64,000 nt of DNA, from assembly GCF_027925385.1 (NCBI RefSeq), contig NZ_AP027143.1, positions 256,172-320,171 on the forward strand, written 5' to 3'. The position numbers and the translations under genes were made by a program. Positions 42,481-51,976 of this stretch are shown here, piece after piece (the stretch's first letter is position 1; every line of letters starts with the position of its first letter). Source of the DNA: Methylocystis iwaonis (GTDB taxonomy: Bacteria > Pseudomonadota > Alphaproteobacteria > Rhizobiales > Beijerinckiaceae). The notes below the pieces were generated by a model, which saw only the letters and a program-made list of their open reading frames with translations, did not search any database and was not told where the DNA came from.

Positions 42481-44793
42481 CTACATACGAACGGAAAGAT
42501 TGGCGAAGAACGTGCGTCCCTCGCCCGGCATGACGCGGCCGGAAAGATACGGATATTGAACGAAATACTGATGATCGGAGAGATTTTTGCCGTTGACCGA
42601 GAAAGTGAAGTGTTCATGCTTGTAGGTCAGAGCGGCGTCGAAAGTGACATAGCCGCTCGTGCTCCAGGGGCTGCCGATCTCGATCACCTGCCCGGAAGCT
42701 GCATAAAGCCCCGCGCCAAACGACCAGCCCCTGAGGAAACCGTCGAAGGCGTAGTTCCCCCATAGGCGTCCCGAGTCCGCCGGCGCCAGGTTCAAGGGCG
42801 CATTCTGGAGCTTGATATTCAGATCTTTCGAAACCTTGGCGTCGATATGCGCGTAGCTCGCGAGGAAGGAGAGGTCCGCCGTCGGCTGCCAAACGAGGTC
42901 GGCCTCGATGCCGGACGAATGCCACTCGCCGGATTGATATTGTGTGAGGCTTCCCGCGAGCGTCGTCACCACATTGGTCCGTTTGAGATCGAAATAGGCG
43001 AGCGTGCCCGACAGTCCCATCGGGCCGTCCAGCTTGACGCCCGCCTCCCATTGCTCCGATCCCTCCGGCTTCGGCGCAGCGCCGCCTGCGCCGCTGAAAC
43101 TGGAGACCGGCCGGAGGCCTTGCGCGTAACTGCCATAGACCGAGAGCCAGTCCGTCACGTCGAATAGGGCGCCGACGCGGGGCAGAAACGCAGTCTGGCT
43201 CGAATTGAATTTCCGCGGCGGGCGGGCGGCGCCTTCCTCGGCATAAATGTCGATGAAGGCGACGCGGCCGGCGGCAAGAATATGCAAACGCTCGAAGATC
43301 GTAGATTGAAGCTGCGCCGTCAGCCCTGCGTTTTGATAGGTGTTGTTGACGCGGCTGAAAATCGTGTAGCCGCCCTGGCCGGGAAGCGGATAGGCGTAGG
43401 GCGGCAAGACCGGCGCGCGGAAGTCGACGAGGGTCGGATAAAAGGATGCGTAGGCGCCCATTCCGAAAAAGTTCAACGTCTTTTGGATCTTTGGATCGGG
43501 CGGGGTGGCGTTGGCGCCGGACATGTAACCGCTATCCCAAACGCGGTTGAAATCGCCGCCGACGAGAAGCTTGTTTCGTGTCGGCCCCGCGTCGAACTTC
43601 GCCATCACATTCGACGTGACGGAGATTTCTTTCGTCTGCTGGGCCATGATGATATCGGCCATATAAAATTGGCTGGGCCCGCCAACGACGCCAACAAAGG
43701 AGTCCTTATAAAAGGTCGGCTTGTTGCCGAACGGAATTTGCGAGGGCTCGTAGAGACTCGAAGAGGAGAACCGCGCGCTCGTGAAGGTCGAGAAGGTCTC
43801 GTCGAATTTATGATCGAAGCGGAGCGTGACCCCTGAGGAGGACGTGCTTGTCGCAGGCAGCCCACCATTGGACAGGAAGGCGGTCGGGCGCACCGAATAG
43901 AAGGTTCTGTCGATCGTGCCGATCGCTGGCAGTCCCGGATAATCAGGCTGCTCGCGCCGGGTGAGATATCCCTGCACGATCAGCGAGGTTGCATCCGTGG
44001 GCGCGATTTTGATGGTCGGATTGATCGTATAGCTGCGCCGTTGCACCACATCGATGTTCGAACGCGTCGTTTCATATTGCGCGGTTAGCCGGAACAAAAC
44101 GCTCTTGTTCTCGGTAAGCGGCTGATTAATATCGATATAGGGGCTTGCGAAGCTGTAGCCGCCGCCGCGGATGCCGGCTTCTGCGAAACGATCCGGCGTC
44201 GGCAGCTTGGAAACGACATTGACCACGCCGCCGACCGGGCTCGCGCCGCCCTGAAACAGGATGCTGGCCGGCCCCTTCAACACCTCGACCCGCTCGACAT
44301 TGGCGAGGAGGTCGCGCACGCCGAGATCGTAGTAATTCGGCAAGCCATCGATGTAACGCTCGGCGCGCATGCCGCGAAGGCTTGGGCCGAGCTCGCCCGG
44401 AAATAGCGGGCTGATTGGCTGCAGGCCCGAGACGTTCCGGAAAACCTCGGCTTGGGAAACCGCTTGCTGGTCGTCGATGAGCTTGCGCGGAATCACCACG
44501 ATCGACATCGGCAATTCTTTGATCGGCGTCTCGAAGCGCGTGGCGCGCGACGTCAGCGCCTGATAGCCGCGCACTGGTCCAGCGGTCGTCTGCCGGACTG
44601 GAGGGCCGTTGTCTCGCTGATTCGCGGGCGTGGGACTCGCAGGCTCCCGCCGAGCGGCCCCTTGCGCCTGCGCCCGCGATGCGACGCCGACGTCGATCGT
44701 GGGCAAATTCTGTTGAGCGACGGCGTCGCCCGCATATGAAACCGCCAGCGCCCCCGCGCACACATGTCCCATTAGTCGATTGCGATTGAGCAA
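42481..44793 (-). CDS. TonB-dependent siderophore-type receptor
   Basis: This 770-residue outer-membrane receptor has a signal sequence (ending VAQ), a TonB-box-like LPTIDVGVAS, a plug domain (FETPIKELPMSIVVIPRKLIDDQQA, then YYDLGVRDLLANVERVEVLKGPASILFQGGASPVGGVVNVVSK) and a 22-strand barrel ending in an aromatic/hydrophobic strand. Ferrichrome/hydroxamate-type receptors share the motifs VLKGPAS..F and GGVVNVVSK. It is divergent from a response regulator-kinase pair starting at 45031, which may control it. The substrate (ferric siderophore or another metal chelate) cannot be read from the sequence. Confidence 0.9.
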   Translation of the reverse strand: MLNRNRLMGHVCAGALAVSYAGDAVAQQNLPTIDVGVASRAQAQGAARREPASPTPANQRDNGPPVRQTTAGPVRGYQALTSRATRFETPIKELPMSIVVIPRKLIDDQQAVSQAEVFRNVSGLQPISPLFPGELGPSLRGMRAERYIDGLPNYYDLGVRDLLANVERVEVLKGPASILFQGGASPVGGVVNVVSKLPTPDRFAEAGIRGGGYSFASPYIDINQPLTENKSVLFRLTAQYETTRSNIDVVQRRSYTINPTIKIAPTDATSLIVQGYLTRREQPDYPGLPAIGTIDRTFYSVRPTAFLSNGGLPATSTSSSGVTLRFDHKFDETFSTFTSARFSSSSLYEPSQIPFGNKPTFYKDSFVGVVGGPSQFYMADIIMAQQTKEISVTSNVMAKFDAGPTRNKLLVGGDFNRVWDSGYMSGANATPPDPKIQKTLNFFGMGAYASFYPTLVDFRAPVLPPYAYPLPGQGGYTIFSRVNNTYQNAGLTAQLQSTIFERLHILAAGRVAFIDIYAEEGAARPPRKFNSSQTAFLPRVGALFDVTDWLSVYGSYAQGLRPVSSFSGAGGAAPKPEGSEQWEAGVKLDGPMGLSGTLAYFDLKRTNVVTTLAGSLTQYQSGEWHSSGIEADLVWQPTADLSFLASYAHIDAKVSKDLNIKLQNAPLNLAPADSGRLWGNYAFDGFLRGWSFGAGLYAASGQVIEIGSPWSTSGYVTFDAALTYKHEHFTFSVNGKNLSDHQYFVQYPYLSGRVMPGEGRTFFANLSVRM

Positions 44794-45030
44794 AATGGCC
44801 TCCTAAAGCGCTCTTTCGTCGGGAAGTTGCCGCATCCCGGAGCGGGGTATAGAAAGCCAAGCTTTCACGGAGATAACGTGAGAACGCCCCTCCCGCGCTT
44901 ACGCGCGACTGTTGCAAAATTGCCATGTCTTGATTTACCTACAAAGCTGTTCGCTTGCGGCGGAACGGTCTATGCCTCAATTTCTTCTCCCCGACGCGCG
45001 ATTGCGCCTGACGGCAAACTGCGTGTCGAT

Positions 45031-45711
45031 ATGCGCGCGCTGCTAGTCGAAGACGAGCCGGAGATGGCGCGGGCCATCGTGGCGCGTCTCGGCAGATCCG
45101 GCTTTATCGCGGACTATGTCGGCGCGTTGGAGGAAGCGCGGGCGGCTCTGCAATGTCACCATTACGGGCTGGCGCTTCTCGACCGCAGGCTCCCGGACGG
45201 CGACGGGCTCGAGCTTCTACCGGACCTCAAGCGGCTGCAGCCCGGCATCCGGGTTCTTGTCTTGACCGCCTGCGAGACCGTGAGCGACCGTATCTGCGGC
45301 CTCGACGCCGGGGCGGACGATTATCTCGCCAAGCCCTTCGATCTCGACGAGATGATGGCCCGGATCAGGGCCTGCCTGCGGCGACCCGGCGCGGCGGCGG
45401 CGCCGCCCGTCGTTCTCGGGAAACTCTCATTCGATCTTGCTAGTCATCAGGTGTCGATCGACGGAAAGCCCTTGGTGCTCCATAGACGCGAGCTCGCTTT
45501 GCTCGAAGCTTTGATGCGGAATTCCGGCCGTATCGTCCTGCGCAACCAGCTTCAGGACGAAGTCTACGGATTCGATGACGACGTGCAGGGCAACGCCCTG
45601 AACATTCTCGTCTCGCGCTTGCGCAAGCGGCTGCACGATCTCGGCGCACAGGTCGAGATACATGCGGCGCGCGGCATTGGTTATATGATTGCGCGAGCGC
45701 CGCAAGAGTGA
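45031..45711 (+). CDS. OmpR-family response regulator
   Basis: This 226-residue protein has a receiver domain (VEDEP acid pocket, Asp51 in LALLDRRLPDGDG, Lys in DYLAKPF) and an OmpR winged helix (GKLSFDLASHQVSIDGKPLVLHRRELALLEALM..NILVSRLRKRL..IHAARGIGYMIA). The ATG at 45031 gives MRALLVEDEPEM. The stop overlaps the kinase GTG by four bases. The divergent TonB-dependent receptor is a possible target. Confidence 0.92.
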   Translation: MRALLVEDEPEMARAIVARLGRSGFIADYVGALEEARAALQCHHYGLALLDRRLPDGDGLELLPDLKRLQPGIRVLVLTACETVSDRICGLDAGADDYLAKPFDLDEMMARIRACLRRPGAAAAPPVVLGKLSFDLASHQVSIDGKPLVLHRRELALLEALMRNSGRIVLRNQLQDEVYGFDDDVQGNALNILVSRLRKRLHDLGAQVEIHAARGIGYMIARAPQE

Positions 45712-47102
45712 GCGCGCGGCAATCCATATCTTTCCGGTTGATCGTCAGCCTTGCGGCGGCGCAATTCGTCGCGATCGTCTTTCTTGTTCCCATCATGGAG
45801 TTCGCCATCTCCATTTTGGGCCTGGGCGCCGCCTCGGCGATGAGCCCGGACGAGTGGGGAGAGTATCGGCTCATCGCCCTGGTCCAGAAGTCGCTCACGC
45901 GCACGCCGGACGAGAACGCCATCATTCAACCGACCGCGGCGCTGCGCGACTATATGATCGCCAATCCGCAGGCGCGATACGCCGTTGTCGACCCGCAAAC
46001 GAAAAAAGCGCTGCCCGGCTCGTCGCCGGAGCTCGTCGCGGCGCTCGCCGGCCTCGAGCGGATCGACGCCCTGGCGTTGAAATTTCATCTGCCCGGGGAC
46101 GAGGCCAAGCGCGCGCGCGGCAGCCTGCGGCTCATCGAGACGGCGATCGGCCGGTTCGTGATCGCCGTCTACGGCTACCGCTTTGCATGGGAAGACCTTT
46201 ACGAGGTCGCAAGGCTGTTCCTGACGCTGCATACTGCGATCGTGATTGCTCCAGGCATATTTGGGGCAGTCCTAGTCGGATGGGTTGTCGTTCGGCACGG
46301 GCTCGCGCCGTTGCGCGCCGCGGCCGCCGATATTGCCGCGATCGACGTCAATACGCTTCATCGACGCATTTCCTCGGACGACGCTCCGAAGGAGGTTGTT
46401 CCCTTTATCGACGCGGTCAATGGCGCGCTGACTCGCCTCGACGCCGGCGTCGCGGCGCAGCGCCGTTTTTCGGCGAATGCGGCGCATGAATTGCGGACGC
46501 CGATCGCGATCATGCGCGCTCACGCCGATAATCCCGATAATGAGGCCTTCAGGCGCGACATGCGGCGGGATATTCACCGCGTTCAGTCGATCGTCGAGCA
46601 ATTGCTCGCCACAGCGCGTTTTTCAGTTTCATGCGAGAAAGAGGTCGATGATCTCGATCTTGGGGCGACCGTCCTTGCGTTGATTGCCGATTTCACGCCT
46701 CTCGTGATCGAAAACAAGCGGAACATAGCCTTCGAACAGCCGCGCAGCCGAATCGGTCTCCGCCTGCACAAATGGGCGCTCGAATGCGTGGTGACAAATC
46801 TCCTCAACAATGCGCTTCGCGCCGAGCCGGAAGGCGGCGTCATTCAAATGCGCGTCCTGGAGCCCGCCGTGATTGAGGTCGTCGACCACGGTAATGGCGT
46901 ATCGCCGTCCGATCGGGACAAAATTTTCGAACCATTCTGGCGCCGCGAGACCAGCGGAAAGGGCGCGGGGCTCGGATTGGCGATCTCGAAAGAGCTGGTC
47001 GAACTGATGGGAGGCGCGCTCTCTCTAGAGGAGACGCCGGGCGGGGGCGCGACTTTCAAAATTTCGTTTGTGAAGGTTTCTGGCTCGGGTCCGAGCGCAT
47101 AG
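45708..47102 (+). CDS. HisKA-type sensor histidine kinase
   Basis: This 464-residue kinase has two membrane helices (about 10-35 and 167-192), a periplasmic domain of about 130 residues, a HAMP region (HGLAPLRAAAADIAAID), HisKA with AAHELRTPIAIMRAHA, and an HATPase domain (VVTNLLNNALRAEP, VDHGNGVSPSDRDKIFEPFWRRE, GAGLGLAISKELVELMGG). It is translationally coupled to the OmpR-type regulator upstream. The signal is unknown. Confidence 0.92.
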   Translation: MSARQSISFRLIVSLAAAQFVAIVFLVPIMEFAISILGLGAASAMSPDEWGEYRLIALVQKSLTRTPDENAIIQPTAALRDYMIANPQARYAVVDPQTKKALPGSSPELVAALAGLERIDALALKFHLPGDEAKRARGSLRLIETAIGRFVIAVYGYRFAWEDLYEVARLFLTLHTAIVIAPGIFGAVLVGWVVVRHGLAPLRAAAADIAAIDVNTLHRRISSDDAPKEVVPFIDAVNGALTRLDAGVAAQRRFSANAAHELRTPIAIMRAHADNPDNEAFRRDMRRDIHRVQSIVEQLLATARFSVSCEKEVDDLDLGATVLALIADFTPLVIENKRNIAFEQPRSRIGLRLHKWALECVVTNLLNNALRAEPEGGVIQMRVLEPAVIEVVDHGNGVSPSDRDKIFEPFWRRETSGKGAGLGLAISKELVELMGGALSLEETPGGGATFKISFVKVSGSGPSA

Positions 47103-47289
47103 CTCGAGGCGTGACGTCCCAAAGCCATTCCTTCTCGCGCCCGGTTGCAAGGCTCTATTGCGCCCAGCCAAGAGCCTTTCCGTAGCAGCAGCCGGCGAGG
47201 CAAGCGCCCGTTGTCCATACTTGCTGCTTGTCGCCGCGACCGAGCGCGATAGATGCGGCTTGAAGCAGCTTTGGCAGAAGGGCCTCCTC

Positions 47290-47535
47290 ATGAATATGCG
47301 CTCCATCCGCTCAATGGCGGGCGTCGCCCTTCTCGCAACCGCGGCGCTTACGCCGATGACCGCATGCGCGGCCACGATCTACGACGCTCGACCCGTCCTC
47401 GTACGTCCCATGCCGCTGCGCCTCGATTGCCCGACGTGCTACAAGGGTCACGACTTTGGAAGCGACTGCTTCCAATTTGTCTGGAACGGCTTCGAGCAGG
47501 TGTGGGCGAATGTGTGCCTGCTGGGATGGCATTAG
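47290..47535 (+). CDS. Small exported Cys-containing protein
   Basis: The product is 81 residues with a signal sequence (MAGVALLATAALTPMTACAA). A mature part of about 50 residues holds four Cys (DCPTCYKGHDFGSDCF..NVCLLGW). The Cys pattern suggests two disulphides. No family was recognised. It follows the kinase gene by 188 bp with no strong ribosome site. Confidence 0.45.
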   Translation: MNMRSIRSMAGVALLATAALTPMTACAATIYDARPVLVRPMPLRLDCPTCYKGHDFGSDCFQFVWNGFEQVWANVCLLGWH

Positions 47536-47580
47536 CTGCGTGTCCGAAAGGACCGGCTCTTTATACCGCCCGCTCGGCCT

Positions 47581-47802
47581 CTACAGAAAACTAGATGCGG
47601 AAAGAAAGCTCAGCACGAAACCTCTACCGGGCCCCATCCAGGCGACGATGGACTGCGCCAAAAACTCTGCCGCGAGAGATGTCGCCATCACGAAAGCCAG
47701 GAAGGCGGCAAGGCCGTGGATAAGGAACCGCGTCTCCAGGCTTTGGCCCTGCCTCGGAGTGAGCCAGATCACCCTGTCGCTCTGACGACCGGATAGCGTC
47801 AT
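47581..47802 (-). CDS. Small single-pass membrane protein
   Basis: The product is 73 residues with one strongly hydrophobic helix (FLIHGLAAFLAFVMATSLAAEFLAQSIVAWMG). GGGGA lies about eight bases before the ATG at 47802. No family was recognised. It is convergent with the small exported protein gene. Confidence 0.45.
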   Translation of the reverse strand: MTLSGRQSDRVIWLTPRQGQSLETRFLIHGLAAFLAFVMATSLAAEFLAQSIVAWMGPGRGFVLSFLSASSFL

Positions 47803-48156
47803 TTGAAATCCCCGACGATCGCCGCACCTCTAAATATACGAAACCAATAGCTTTTTGAAGGCGCCTTTTTCGCGTCTTGTGACGCGTGCTCTTTCGCTCG
47901 CCCCCAAGATCGAATGGGCGCCCCCACTCGCGCGCGCCGCGGCTGGGCTTTGCGTGGGCAGGTCTTAGAAACTTTTAAACATAGCATGAACGGGAGAAAG
48001 CAAGTTCGAGAACATGATGGTGACCGAACGAGGGCGCTCGTTCAACTGACCGTCGATCGCGGCAGGGGAGATGTGGGCTCTTTGGACCGCTCGGTCGCGG
48101 CGGGCGCTGGATCAAAAATTTGGGTAGAACCCGTCGCGGTTGAAACATCATCTAAG
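47803..48156. other. Intergenic stretch with no supported gene
   Basis: Upstream region of the sigma-54 activator and of the small membrane protein. Short frames here lack domains, signals or ribosome sites. The AT-rich end (48157-48181) carries a palindrome listed separately. Confidence 0.5.
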
Positions 48157-48181
48157 TTAGTTTATCGGTATTATAAACTAA
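48157..48181. promoter_or_regulatory. Palindrome just upstream of the sigma-54 activator
   Basis: TTAGTTTAT (48157-48165) and its exact complement ATAAACTAA (48173-48181) flank a 7-base spacer and end 7 bases before the GTG at 48189. AT-rich dyads of this form are typical LysR-family or repressor sites, possibly for sulphur control. Confidence 0.5.
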
Positions 48182-48188
48182 TCGGAGC

Positions 48189-49064
48189 GTGGAAATGGCT
48201 TGCGACCCCTCGTCCCTCTCAGTCGTGGTTCAGGGCAAGAGCCGGGCGGGCGTGGAGACCGTCTCCGGCGTGCGACGTGGCGCCACAAGTCGCGCCACTG
48301 CGATGGTGTTCGAAGATCCGTTGTCGCTGACGATGAAGGAAGACATCCTTCGCGTGGCGCCCAGCGACGCGACCGTTTTGGTCATCGGAGAGACGGGGAC
48401 CGGAAAGGAGCTGGTCGCTCGTTACATTCATGCCCACAGCAAGCGCAAAAACGGACCATTTCTCGCTGTGAATTGCGGGGGGTTCAGTGAAACGCTCATC
48501 GAAGCTGAACTATTCGGGCATGAGAAAGGAGCGTTCACCGGAGCATTGAAGACAGAAATGGGTTGGTTCGAGGCCGCCAACGGAGGCACGTTGCTTCTTG
48601 ATGAGATCGGAGACCTCCCCCCGCCTATGCAGGTGAAATTGTTGCGCGTCTTGCAAGAGCGAGAAATCGTCCGTGTCGGTTCGCGTCGCCCGCGTCCAAT
48701 TGATGTTCGGCTCATCGCCGCGACCAACGTCAATCTCGATGCGGCCGTGCAAGCCAAGACCTTTCGCAACGACCTATTCTACAGGTTGAATGTCGCGACG
48801 ATTCATTTGCCCCCGTTGCGCGCGCGAAAAGGGGACGTCAAGCCGCTAGCTGATTACTTTTTGAAGCTTTACGGAGAGAAGCTCGGTCGCCGTGATCCGG
48901 AGCTGACCCCCGGCGCGTTACAAAAGTTGATGAATTATAGCTGGCCAGGGAATATTCGCGAACTAGAGAATGTTCTTCACAATGCGCTCCTACTAACAAA
49001 TGGCTCGCTCGTTCAGCATGTGCCGATCGTCGAATCGTCCGCTGCTCAAATCGAACTATCGCTA
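48189..49064 (+). pseudogene. Sigma-54 activator, N-terminal part, cut by an IS element
   Basis: This stretch encodes a short N-terminus and then a complete AAA+ domain of a sigma-54-dependent activator: Walker A GETGTGKE, EKGAFTGA (the sigma-54 contact loop), Walker B GGTLLLDEIGDLP, and RPIDVRLIAATNVNLDAAV with sensor regions. It ends in SAAQIELSL at the insertion site. No receiver or other N-terminal sensor domain is present, as in SfnR. The frame then enters the IS and stops at 49109. The same frame resumes after the IS at 49932, since the element plus its target copy is 867 bp, a multiple of three. The start is GTG at 48189. The intact gene would have encoded about 660 residues. Confidence 0.9.
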
Positions 49065-49929
49065 GAGGGTGTTATGCACTCTGTATTACGAAGTCGGCTG
49101 CGCGTTTGAGCATGAGGCAGGCAAAAGCGACGACGTGGAGGCCAGCGAGTGTGTCGGCGTAGCGTTCGTAGTCTTTGACCAGCCGCCTGCATCGGGTCGC
49201 CCAAGCGAAGGATCGTTCGACAACCCAGCGTTTGGGCAACAGCACGAAGCCTTTTTTCGCTTCGGAGAGTTTGACCACGCAGAGTTCGACGCCCTGCGCT
49301 TTGGCCGCCTCCGTGGCTTTCTCGCCGGTATAACCTTGATCGACATAAATAAGCTCGACGTTCTCGCCTGTGGCGTCCTGCACAGCGGCGGCGAGCTTGC
49401 CGACCTCGGCGCGGTCGTCGACATTCGCTGGCGTAACGTGCAGCGCCAGCAAGTGCCCCAGCGTGTCGACCGCCATGTGCAGCTTGGAGCCGCGCTTGCG
49501 CTTGGCGCCGTCATAGCCGGCCCGTGGACCGCTTTCCGGCGTCGAACGCAGCGTGCGGCTGTCGATGATCGCCGCGGTTGGCTCCTCGGCGCGACCGGAG
49601 GCGACGCGCAACAAGGCGCGCAGGTCCTGCGCAAGCTCTTCGAACACGCCCGCCGCCAGCCAGCGCTGCGATTGCTGATACACTGCGGACCAGGGCGGCA
49701 GATCGTTGGGCATGGCGCGCCATGCTATGCCGTAACGCAGAACGTAGCGCAGGCCGTTGAATAGCTCACGAAGCAAATGCTGACGTTGCGGAGCGCCCTC
49801 GTCCATCAGCGTCAGATACGGCGCAACCAGCGACCATTCCTCGTCGCTGACATCAGACGGATACGGTTTGCGAATCGGAGACATCCGATTCCATTAAGAT
49901 AATCAACTACCAAAGTACATAACACCCTC
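49065..49929 (-). mobile_element. IS5-family insertion sequence, copy 1 (865 bp)
   Basis: The ends are GAGGGTGTTATGCAC and the complement of GAGGGTGTTATGTAC, i.e. imperfect terminal inverted repeats starting with 12 identical bases. TA is duplicated on both sides (49063-49064 and 49930-49931). One transposase gene fills it. It splits the sigma-54 activator between its AAA+ and DNA-binding domains. A second copy lies inverted at 53180-54044. Confidence 0.95.
49072..49884 (-). CDS. IS5-family DDE transposase (copy 1)
   Basis: This 270-residue transposase starts MSPIRKPYPSDVSDEEWSLV, the DUF4096-type N-terminus of IS5-family elements. It carries DDE residues in IIDSRTLRST, YVDQGYTGE and VVERSFAWATRCRRLVKDYER (the Y(2)R(3)E(6)K-like signature). 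It is identical in sequence to copy 2. The start codon lies in a hairpin, described under copy 2. The frame is intact, so the element may still be active. Confidence 0.95.
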   Translation of the reverse strand: MSPIRKPYPSDVSDEEWSLVAPYLTLMDEGAPQRQHLLRELFNGLRYVLRYGIAWRAMPNDLPPWSAVYQQSQRWLAAGVFEELAQDLRALLRVASGRAEEPTAAIIDSRTLRSTPESGPRAGYDGAKRKRGSKLHMAVDTLGHLLALHVTPANVDDRAEVGKLAAAVQDATGENVELIYVDQGYTGEKATEAAKAQGVELCVVKLSEAKKGFVLLPKRWVVERSFAWATRCRRLVKDYERYADTLAGLHVVAFACLMLKRAADFVIQSA

Positions 49930-49931
49930 TA

Positions 49932-51044
49932 GATTTCGAAGAACAACTTCGTCAACTCTTCGAAGGAGCTATTTCTCGCGGTGAAATAAATCTTTTCGAG
50001 TTCGTCACTCGGTCGCTCGTCTCAACCGCACTCCAACGCGAGGGCGGAAATCAAGTTCACGCCGCCGAAAAGCTCGGACTGACACGCAACGCGTTGCGCA
50101 CGCATCTTGCTCATATGGGCATGATAGCGCCACGCAAGAAATTCCGTGCGCCAACCAACGGAAAAACCCGAGATAAAGATATAAATGTCACGCGGCTGGG
50201 TTATCAGAAATTCGGCACTCTTGCGGCTCTGAAAGCGTTAGGTTCTCTCGACGCTAGATTGGCGTCCTTGGGCTTTCACGCGGAATGGCGGGAATTCAAT
50301 TCCGGGCCCGACATACTCGATGCAATAGGGCGCGGCGAGATTGATTTTGGCGTCACGGGCGAAGCAGCAACCGTGTTCGCCGTCGCTATGGGGGTGTCAT
50401 TCTTCTATGTAGGATTCGAACCACCGGCGCCCAGCGACGTCGCCATTGTCGTCGCCGATCGAAACATCCGCACCGTCGACGATCTGAGAGGAAAAAAAGT
50501 CGCGTTCAGCCGCTGGTCGAATGCGGATTATTTCCTGATGACGGCCCTGAAGAGGAGAGGGCTCTCGCGTGCGGATATTGAACCAATATACATCCCTCCC
50601 AGTCTCGATTTGCTCGACGACCTCAAAGGTGGCGCTATCCACGCCTGGGGGATTTGGGAACCCCTCCTCAGCGTGGCGCGGGACAATGACGCTGCGCGTA
50701 TTCTCCTCGATGGTTCAGAACATGTCGTGAATCGACAATTCTATGTTGCACGCCGCTTATTCGCCGTCGGGCATCCACAAATTATCGAAGCGATTTTTAC
50801 AGAGATTCGCGCCCTGGGCGCGAGCCGAGCGGCCAGGCAGCCAAACGATCTTAGGGCTATTGCCCGCTGCTTGAACCTCGACCACTCTGTCGCCGAGCGC
50901 CATTTGAATCGGCTAGAGTTCCGGCCGCAGCCTCTCGACGATGAGATCATCGAAGAGCAGCAAGCGATTGCTGACGCTTATCTCAGCTCGGGACAATTGC
51001 CCGCCCGCGCCGCTATCGCCGATGCGGTGTGGCGCGGCTCGTAG
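49932..51044 (+). pseudogene. Sigma-54 activator, C-terminal part: Fis HTH plus SsuA-like domain
   Basis: The frame continues as DFEEQLRQLFEGAISRG..TALQREGGNQVHAAEKLGLTRNALRTHL, a Fis-type helix-turn-helix. After a linker come about 290 residues from VTRLGYQKFGTLAALKAL to the end. These match the SsuA aliphatic-sulfonate-binding fold: GYQK, EFNSGPDILDAIGRGEIDFGVTGEAATVFA, YVGFEPPAPSDVAIVVAD, TVDDLRGKKVAFSR and HAWGIWEPLLS. There is no signal peptide, so this binding domain would sit in the cytoplasm on the end of the activator, presumably sensing a sulfonate. TTG at 50094 could restart translation within the HTH, but would lack a full DNA-binding domain. The split by the IS is certain; the sensing role is inferred. 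Confidence 0.88.
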
Positions 51045-51063
51045 AGCGAGCCGCGGCGCCTCC

Positions 51064-51897
51064 TTAATATTTCGCCAGCACGGGCGCCGGAGAGGCGCCC
51101 CCGAAACGGAACGTCGCGCCGACGCTGGCGAGCCATGGGTCGAGATTGGATTGCACTCGAACATAGATATTCTGGTTAAGCGCGGTGTTGTAGATCGTCG
51201 CATAGGCTGTCGGTTGCGCCATGATGCGTTTAAGATCGACGTTTATGCCAATATTGGGCGTGATCATGTAATCGAACCCGATCTGACCGGCCACGCCGAC
51301 GGACTGGCCGATTTGCAGGTCTCGCACAGAATTGAATCCGGTGAAGCCAAGCGCGGTGACGAGCGGGGTCCAGCCGTTTCCGGGCCCATAAGCGTAAGGC
51401 ACGGCCCAAGTGACGCCGACGCCGATATAGGGTTGAAACGCGCCGAGATTAGTGAAGTGATATTGCGCGAGCAAGGACACCGGAAGCAGGTTTGTCGAGC
51501 CTACGGGGATATTGGCGAGCGGACCTGTCGCCGTCAGCTTATGCCGCGTATATCCCGCGATCGTTTCGACGGCGAAATTCTTGTTGAAATAATAGCTGAG
51601 ATCGATCTCCGGGATAACCGAGTTCGATACATCCACGCCCGCCCCGAAAATCTTTCCGCCAGGCGCGCCCGACACGATGCCTGTGGCGGCGGGAACAATT
51701 CCGTAACGATCGAAAATCGTAAAGGAGCCGTCGGGGATGAGCGCCGTCGCGCGCAAGCGAATTTGGAAGGGTTGATAATCGTCGACGGCGACGACAGGTA
51801 GCGGGGGCGCAAGCTTTCTGCTCGGCAGATCCGCTCCCGACGCGACGCTGGATGCGAGAGCGCATACCGCGAACGATAAGAACGCGAGTTCTTTCAT
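51064..51897 (-). CDS. OmpW-family outer-membrane protein
   Basis: This 277-residue protein has a signal (MKELAFLSFAVCALASSVASGA), then PFQIRLRATALIPDGS, VSNSVIPEIDLSYYFNKNFAVETIAGYTRHK, HFTNLGAFQPYIGVGVTWAVPY and a final strand DPWLASVGATFRFGG. The EIDLSYYFNKNFAVE and PYIGVGV motifs mark the OmpW family, small 8-stranded barrels that pass hydrophobic solutes. AAGGAAAG precedes the ATG. It lies on the minus strand below the acyl-CoA-dehydrogenase-fold gene, so it may help substrate entry in organosulfur use. Confidence 0.85.
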   Translation of the reverse strand: MKELAFLSFAVCALASSVASGADLPSRKLAPPLPVVAVDDYQPFQIRLRATALIPDGSFTIFDRYGIVPAATGIVSGAPGGKIFGAGVDVSNSVIPEIDLSYYFNKNFAVETIAGYTRHKLTATGPLANIPVGSTNLLPVSLLAQYHFTNLGAFQPYIGVGVTWAVPYAYGPGNGWTPLVTALGFTGFNSVRDLQIGQSVGVAGQIGFDYMITPNIGINVDLKRIMAQPTAYATIYNTALNQNIYVRVQSNLDPWLASVGATFRFGGASPAPVLAKY

Positions 51898-51919
51898 GGA
51901 CGCTTTCCTTGGAGGTCAT

Positions 51920-51945
51920 GGAATGAAGGAATCCGCCTTCATTCC
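51920..51945. terminator. Hairpin between the flavoenzyme gene and ompW
   Basis: GGAATGAAGG (51920-51929) and its exact complement (51936-51945) form a 10-bp stem with a 6-base loop. It lies 31 bases past the flavoenzyme stop on the minus strand. There is no T-run on the minus strand, so partial termination or mRNA protection is possible. Confidence 0.5.
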
Positions 51946-51976
51946 TTGATGTAAAATTGTGGATGCTGGGGAAGCC

